A stretch of DNA of 64,000 nucleotides, from positions 62,001 to 126,000 of IMG/VR virus record IMGVR_UViG_3300008262_000226; one strand, given 5' to 3'. Both the position numbers and the translations under genes were made by a program. Positions 61,147 through 64,000 of the stretch are shown here, piece by piece (position 1 is the stretch's first letter; each line of letters begins with the position of its first letter). This stretch comes from a virus. The notes below the pieces were generated by a model that did no database searches, had not been told where the DNA came from, and saw only the letters and a program-made list of their open reading frames with translations.

Positions 61147-61661
61147 CTGAAATACTGTGTTATGATAATTTTTTTGAACAAAATGAATTCAAAAAAATAC
61201 TTGAATATGTGGGCAGACCTTGTTGGGGATTTGGTCATGGAACATTTGATGAATCACATCCTCAATATAAGAATAGCATTCCTTTTTGGGGTATGAATTT
61301 AGATGGAGAAGAGTATTTTACTAATTTTCTTCTAAATAAGATACAGGATAAAACTCAAACGAGATTTAAACTGCTGACAGTGTATGCTAATGGGCATACT
61401 TTTGGAACAAAAGGATCGTTTCACCAAGATTGGTATGACTATAGTGGGAGAACATTTCTTTTATATGCAAATACTGATTGGAATGTAGAATGGGGTGGAA
61501 ACACGGTTTTTGATTTGGGAAACGAAGAATATCAATTCTCTGTTCCTAAACCAAATACTGCTCTTTTATTCCCTGGTGTTATACCACATTATGCAGATGC
61601 CACTACCAGATTGTATACTGGTTTAAGAATAACAATAGCTTGGAAGTTACTTTTGGAGTAA
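61143..61661 (+). CDS. 2OG-Fe(II) oxygenase C
   Basis: 172 residues. His94-x-Asp96 (F-H-Q-D-W-Y), His149 (V-I-P-H-Y-A-D-A) and Arg162 (G-L-R-I-T-I-A-W-K) form a complete prolyl-4-hydroxylase-like site. W-G-G-N-T-V-F-D in between fits the family. Coupled to oxygenase B by a four-base overlap. It may act on the same class of target. Confidence 0.88.
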   Translation: MTEILCYDNFFEQNEFKKILEYVGRPCWGFGHGTFDESHPQYKNSIPFWGMNLDGEEYFTNFLLNKIQDKTQTRFKLLTVYANGHTFGTKGSFHQDWYDYSGRTFLLYANTDWNVEWGGNTVFDLGNEEYQFSVPKPNTALLFPGVIPHYADATTRLYTGLRITIAWKLLLE

Positions 61662-61662
61662 A

Positions 61663-62004
61663 ATGAAACAGGATTACGAAGTATTATACTTTCAAAATTT
61701 CATAGAAGAATCTGTAAAATCTTTAGGTAAACCTGCAATTTACCTCAGATCTTATGGGTGGAACAACAGCACAGACATTCAGAAAATCAATGATTCAATG
61801 GATGTTTATAGATCCATGCTTCCAGTTGACATGTTTAATGCACTTCATGATTCTGAATTTGTTTTTCTTTTACTAGAAGATATGGAGGAAGCAATTCAAT
61901 TTTGTGAAGATACATTTCCAAAAGATCAAGCAAGTTGTGAGAAAGAATTTTATATTCATTGCTCGATAATCAACGAGCAGGGTCAAACGATATATTCAAA
62001 TTAA
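61663..62004 (+). CDS. hypothetical protein
   Basis: 113 residues, mixed helix and strand, with an acidic helix in the middle (L-L-E-D-M-E-E-A-I-Q-F). Ends E-Q-G-Q-T-I-Y-S-N. No recognised domain. Starts one base after oxygenase C and one base before the next gene, so it belongs to the same operon. Confidence 0.6.
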   Translation: MKQDYEVLYFQNFIEESVKSLGKPAIYLRSYGWNNSTDIQKINDSMDVYRSMLPVDMFNALHDSEFVFLLLEDMEEAIQFCEDTFPKDQASCEKEFYIHCSIINEQGQTIYSN

Positions 62005-62005
62005 T

Positions 62006-62884
62006 ATGTTTTCAGCAGAATTCACTACTTTTCACAAGTATAATTTGAGAACAAAAGAGAAAGTATCTACGGTTTCTATTATGCCGTATGATTACACTTC
62101 TTTGTATGACCCTCAGTATCTACCAGAATTGTCTGAAAAATCTTTTGATGTATTGAAGTCTTATTGTGCATATAGATTTCTTCATACAGCCTATCCTTTG
62201 TATGATGATGCAAAATTAGTTAAAATTGAACACTGTGATGATAATATATTAAAATATGAAATAGTAAATTCTTTTCCTTACCATTTAATTTATACTGATA
62301 CTAGAAATTGGAATCATTTTGTTTCTAGTATTCAGTGTGAAGAAATGAGATCATGTAAAAAATACATTGACAGAATGACTGACATAACTGATATTGGTGT
62401 CACTTATTTAACATCGGTAGAATATGATGAAAATTGTAATTTTTCTTATGTGAATATATTTGATTCTGATTACAATTTAGTCGGATACGATGATAATATA
62501 TCACTTCATTCGATGAATAATTATTGCAAATCTTTTGGTGGAACTAACTTGAAACCAGTGGGAGTGATTGGTTTTTCTCCATCTGGTAATATAAAATTTA
62601 ATCTTAAACTTAATTACTATGATGGTGTCTATAGGTATGAAAAACTGTCACCCCTTCCTTCTAAAATAGAAAATACTAGTAAGTCTTCGCAAAGAGAACA
62701 ACAAATCAGTCAAATGGTTGCACATGGATTATTGGAACCAGAAGATCTTGATTTTATAGATTCTATTTCTACGGATGAAACACGCTGCGATTTCGAATAT
62801 TTCCTGAACGAAGATGGTTCTATAAAAGAAATTTATGTATACAACTGCGTTGTATATGAATTTAAAAACCTTTTGGGGGCTTGA
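62006..62884 (+). CDS. hypothetical protein at the operon end
   Basis: 292 residues, rich in Tyr, Asp and Ser with many F-x-Y pairs, and an acidic centre. No domain recognised. It may be a structural or assembly protein given the operon. AT-rich, like the oxygenases. Its TGA stop is inside the -35 box of the next promoter. Confidence 0.6.
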   Translation: MFSAEFTTFHKYNLRTKEKVSTVSIMPYDYTSLYDPQYLPELSEKSFDVLKSYCAYRFLHTAYPLYDDAKLVKIEHCDDNILKYEIVNSFPYHLIYTDTRNWNHFVSSIQCEEMRSCKKYIDRMTDITDIGVTYLTSVEYDENCNFSYVNIFDSDYNLVGYDDNISLHSMNNYCKSFGGTNLKPVGVIGFSPSGNIKFNLKLNYYDGVYRYEKLSPLPSKIENTSKSSQREQQISQMVAHGLLEPEDLDFIDSISTDETRCDFEYFLNEDGSIKEIYVYNCVVYEFKNLLGA

Positions 62885-62910
62885 CAAGCGGTTGACATCC
62901 GTGCTACAGT
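62881..62910 (+). promoter_or_regulatory. sigma70-type promoter with stop codon in its -35 box
   Basis: TTGACA (62881-62886) contains the upstream TGA. An 18-base spacer leads to TACAGT (62905-62910). A second TTGACA at 62892-62897 is too close to serve the same -10. The transcript would start about 15-20 bases before the next gene. Confidence 0.65.
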
Positions 62911-62934
62911 AGCAGAGCACTGAACAAGACACCC

Positions 62935-63168
62935 ATGAAAGGCATCATCGATTACGGTGACGACGGCGTAGTTCCGATGATTGATTCGGATGACGTTGAG
63001 AATGTCGTAGAAACCATTCTTGAGTATGTAGAGAATCGCTTTGAACTTCTTCACAAAGAAGGAGGTCGTGATCGTGACATCTTTGCTCTCGTTGAAGAGT
63101 TCCAAGAGTGGGGAGCTGCTGAGCAAGGCGACGAAATTTCTTACTTTACTTGCCCTACTTTTGGTTGA
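62935..63168 (+). CDS. small acidic hypothetical protein
   Basis: 77 residues, acidic and helical (V-E-N-V-V-E-T-I-L-E-Y-V-E-N), ending in Y-F-T-C-P-T-F-G. First gene after an early-type promoter. No match recognised. GC and C-ending codons are higher than in the operon before it, which supports a change of gene class at 62,900. Confidence 0.65.
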   Translation: MKGIIDYGDDGVVPMIDSDDVENVVETILEYVENRFELLHKEGGRDRDIFALVEEFQEWGAAEQGDEISYFTCPTFG

Positions 63169-63173
63169 TTATC

Positions 63174-63659
63174 ATGCTTTGGAACATTGACGCTCAAAAA
63201 GTTGCTGACGGTTACGGTATTAGTCTGGATGATTTTATTGACACCGTAAACGGTAGCGGCACATCACCAATTACAGAAGTAGCAGTTGCTAACATTCTTG
63301 GTGGTCAACGTGTCGTTGGTAAACAACTTCCTTACGATGTGATTGCCAAGGAACGTATTAATCAATTGGTAGAAGTTCGTAATATTTGCAAGACACAATA
63401 TGTTTATTTTTCGCCCTCTACCGCTACTGGTAAAGGTCGTTTTTACGATGAAAATGACTACCAAAAGAAATTGAGTTCGATTGATTCTTATGTCTTCTGT
63501 GATCTTCGTGCTCGCTTCACTGAACCTCCTAAGTTCTATGAAATTCCAGTTGACAAAGTAGTAGAATTGACGGATAATGGAACAATCAAAGATGGTAAAG
63601 TAACGGTCAAGCAATTCTTTGATCTCTTCCCCTACGAACAATACGCTCTCAAACCCTGA
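63174..63659 (+). CDS. possible nuclease-like protein beside a methyltransferase
   Basis: 161 residues from ATG 63174 (the frame extends eight codons further upstream into the previous gene). The middle (Y-V-Y-F-S-P-S-T-A-T-G-K-G-R-F) and the end (I-D-S-Y-V-F-C-D-L-R, then F-Y-E-I-P-V-D-K-V) resemble small restriction-like or intron endonucleases, in which I-D-x-x-x-V and F-Y-x-I-P recur. The full catalytic set is not clear. The methyltransferase starts one base after its stop. It may be just a phage hypothetical. Confidence 0.5.
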   Translation: MLWNIDAQKVADGYGISLDDFIDTVNGSGTSPITEVAVANILGGQRVVGKQLPYDVIAKERINQLVEVRNICKTQYVYFSPSTATGKGRFYDENDYQKKLSSIDSYVFCDLRARFTEPPKFYEIPVDKVVELTDNGTIKDGKVTVKQFFDLFPYEQYALKP

Positions 63660-63660
63660 T

Positions 63661-64000
63661 ATGAAAACAAACATCATTCACGTTGGAGACAACATCACCA
63701 ATCTGAAGAATCTTCCTGATTCTTCTGTGGATTTGTGTGTCACTTCGCCACCTTATTATAACCTGCGTGACTATCAGAATGCAGGTCAAATTGGTGTGGA
63801 AAATACTGTGAGTGAGTATGTAGAGAATCTTTGCAAAGTATTTGATGAGATCTATCGTGTATTGAAACCGACTGGATCGTGTTGGGTCAATATTGCTGAT
63901 ACATACGATAAGAAGCGTTTGCTTCAGGTTCCTAGTCGTTTTGAGATTGCCATGTGTGATCGTGGATGGCAGCTCAGAAATGAAATTATTTGGAACAAAC
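63661..64000 (+). CDS. DNA methyltransferase (N6A/N4C type), cut by the window end
   Basis: The first 113 codons of a DNA methyltransferase. Motif IV T-S-P-P-Y is at residues 28-32 (V-T-S-P-P-Y-Y-N-L-R-D-Y). The G-S-C-W-V-N segment around residue 74-79 is a later motif of the class. The T-S-P-P-Y type adds methyl groups to adenine N6 or cytosine N4 of DNA using AdoMet. The rest of the gene lies beyond the window. It may protect phage DNA, or modify host DNA. Confidence 0.9.
   Translation, partial: MKTNIIHVGDNITNLKNLPDSSVDLCVTSPPYYNLRDYQNAGQIGVENTVSEYVENLCKVFDEIYRVLKPTGSCWVNIADTYDKKRLLQVPSRFEIAMCDRGWQLRNEIIWNK

Overview
This window reads as part of the genome of a T4-like cyanomyovirus, probably infecting marine Synechococcus. 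It carries T4 core genes (gp32, gp33, RNase H, gp53, gp48, gp4, gp26, a gp51-like protein, gp27-like and gp5-like hub proteins, a ThyX) interleaved with photosynthesis and host-metabolism genes (psbA, petF ferredoxin, two hli genes, cpeT, a CP12-like gene, speD, phoH). CpeT is a phycoerythrin-linked protein, which favours a Synechococcus host. Nothing here looks like a bacterial chromosome: genes are tightly packed, commonly overlap by 1 to 4 bases, and several tRNAs are phage-encoded.

Layout. 1-394: a tRNA cluster (one partial, then His, Thr, Gln, Trp, Arg). 396-932: small plus-strand genes ending in a terminator. 930-2736: a minus-strand operon of eleven tiny genes, several encoding single-span membrane peptides and most overlapping. 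2805-3810: a plus-strand photosynthesis block (hli, petF, a second short hli). 3812-8109: minus strand, a small protein and a 1332-residue tail fibre. 8174-9398: psbA with its own promoter and terminator. 9405-18274: plus-strand early/middle genes for a cupin oxygenase, speD, glutaredoxin, RNase H, thyX, a pyrimidine-dimer-glycosylase-like protein, PhoH, a PD-(D/E)XK nuclease, gp33 and gp32. 18273-20901: minus-strand baseplate and head-completion genes (gp53, gp48, gp4). 20936-35914: plus-strand baseplate hub and tail genes, with a CP12-like gene among them. 35995-37315: a tRNA and cpeT island with several promoters. 37318-59100: an enormous frameshifted fibre-like gene (about 4,000 residues if repaired), then six more fibre or adhesin genes, three of which share a conserved C-terminal tail. 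59108-62884: three 2OG-Fe(II) oxygenases, a tail-assembly-chaperone-like protein and unknowns. 62881-64000: early-type genes ending in a truncated DNA methyltransferase.

Regulation. Nine good sigma70-type promoters are visible on the plus strand, eight with exactly 17 bases between the hexamers and one with 18. A tenth, weaker one lies on the minus strand. Four plus-strand promoters place the -35 box on or next to the upstream gene's TGA stop. T4-style late boxes (TATAAATA or close variants) precede structural genes and also psbA. Five intrinsic terminators separate the units.

Points deserving a second look are the single-base frameshift that splits the giant fibre gene, an apparent internal deletion in PhoH that would remove the segment before the Walker A loop, a promoter that fires into its neighbour's terminator, the CP12-like gene inside the baseplate operon, and the modular adhesin cassette with its adjoining oxygenases. 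Function calls come from motif recognition without database searches, so names for small genes and fibres are tentative.
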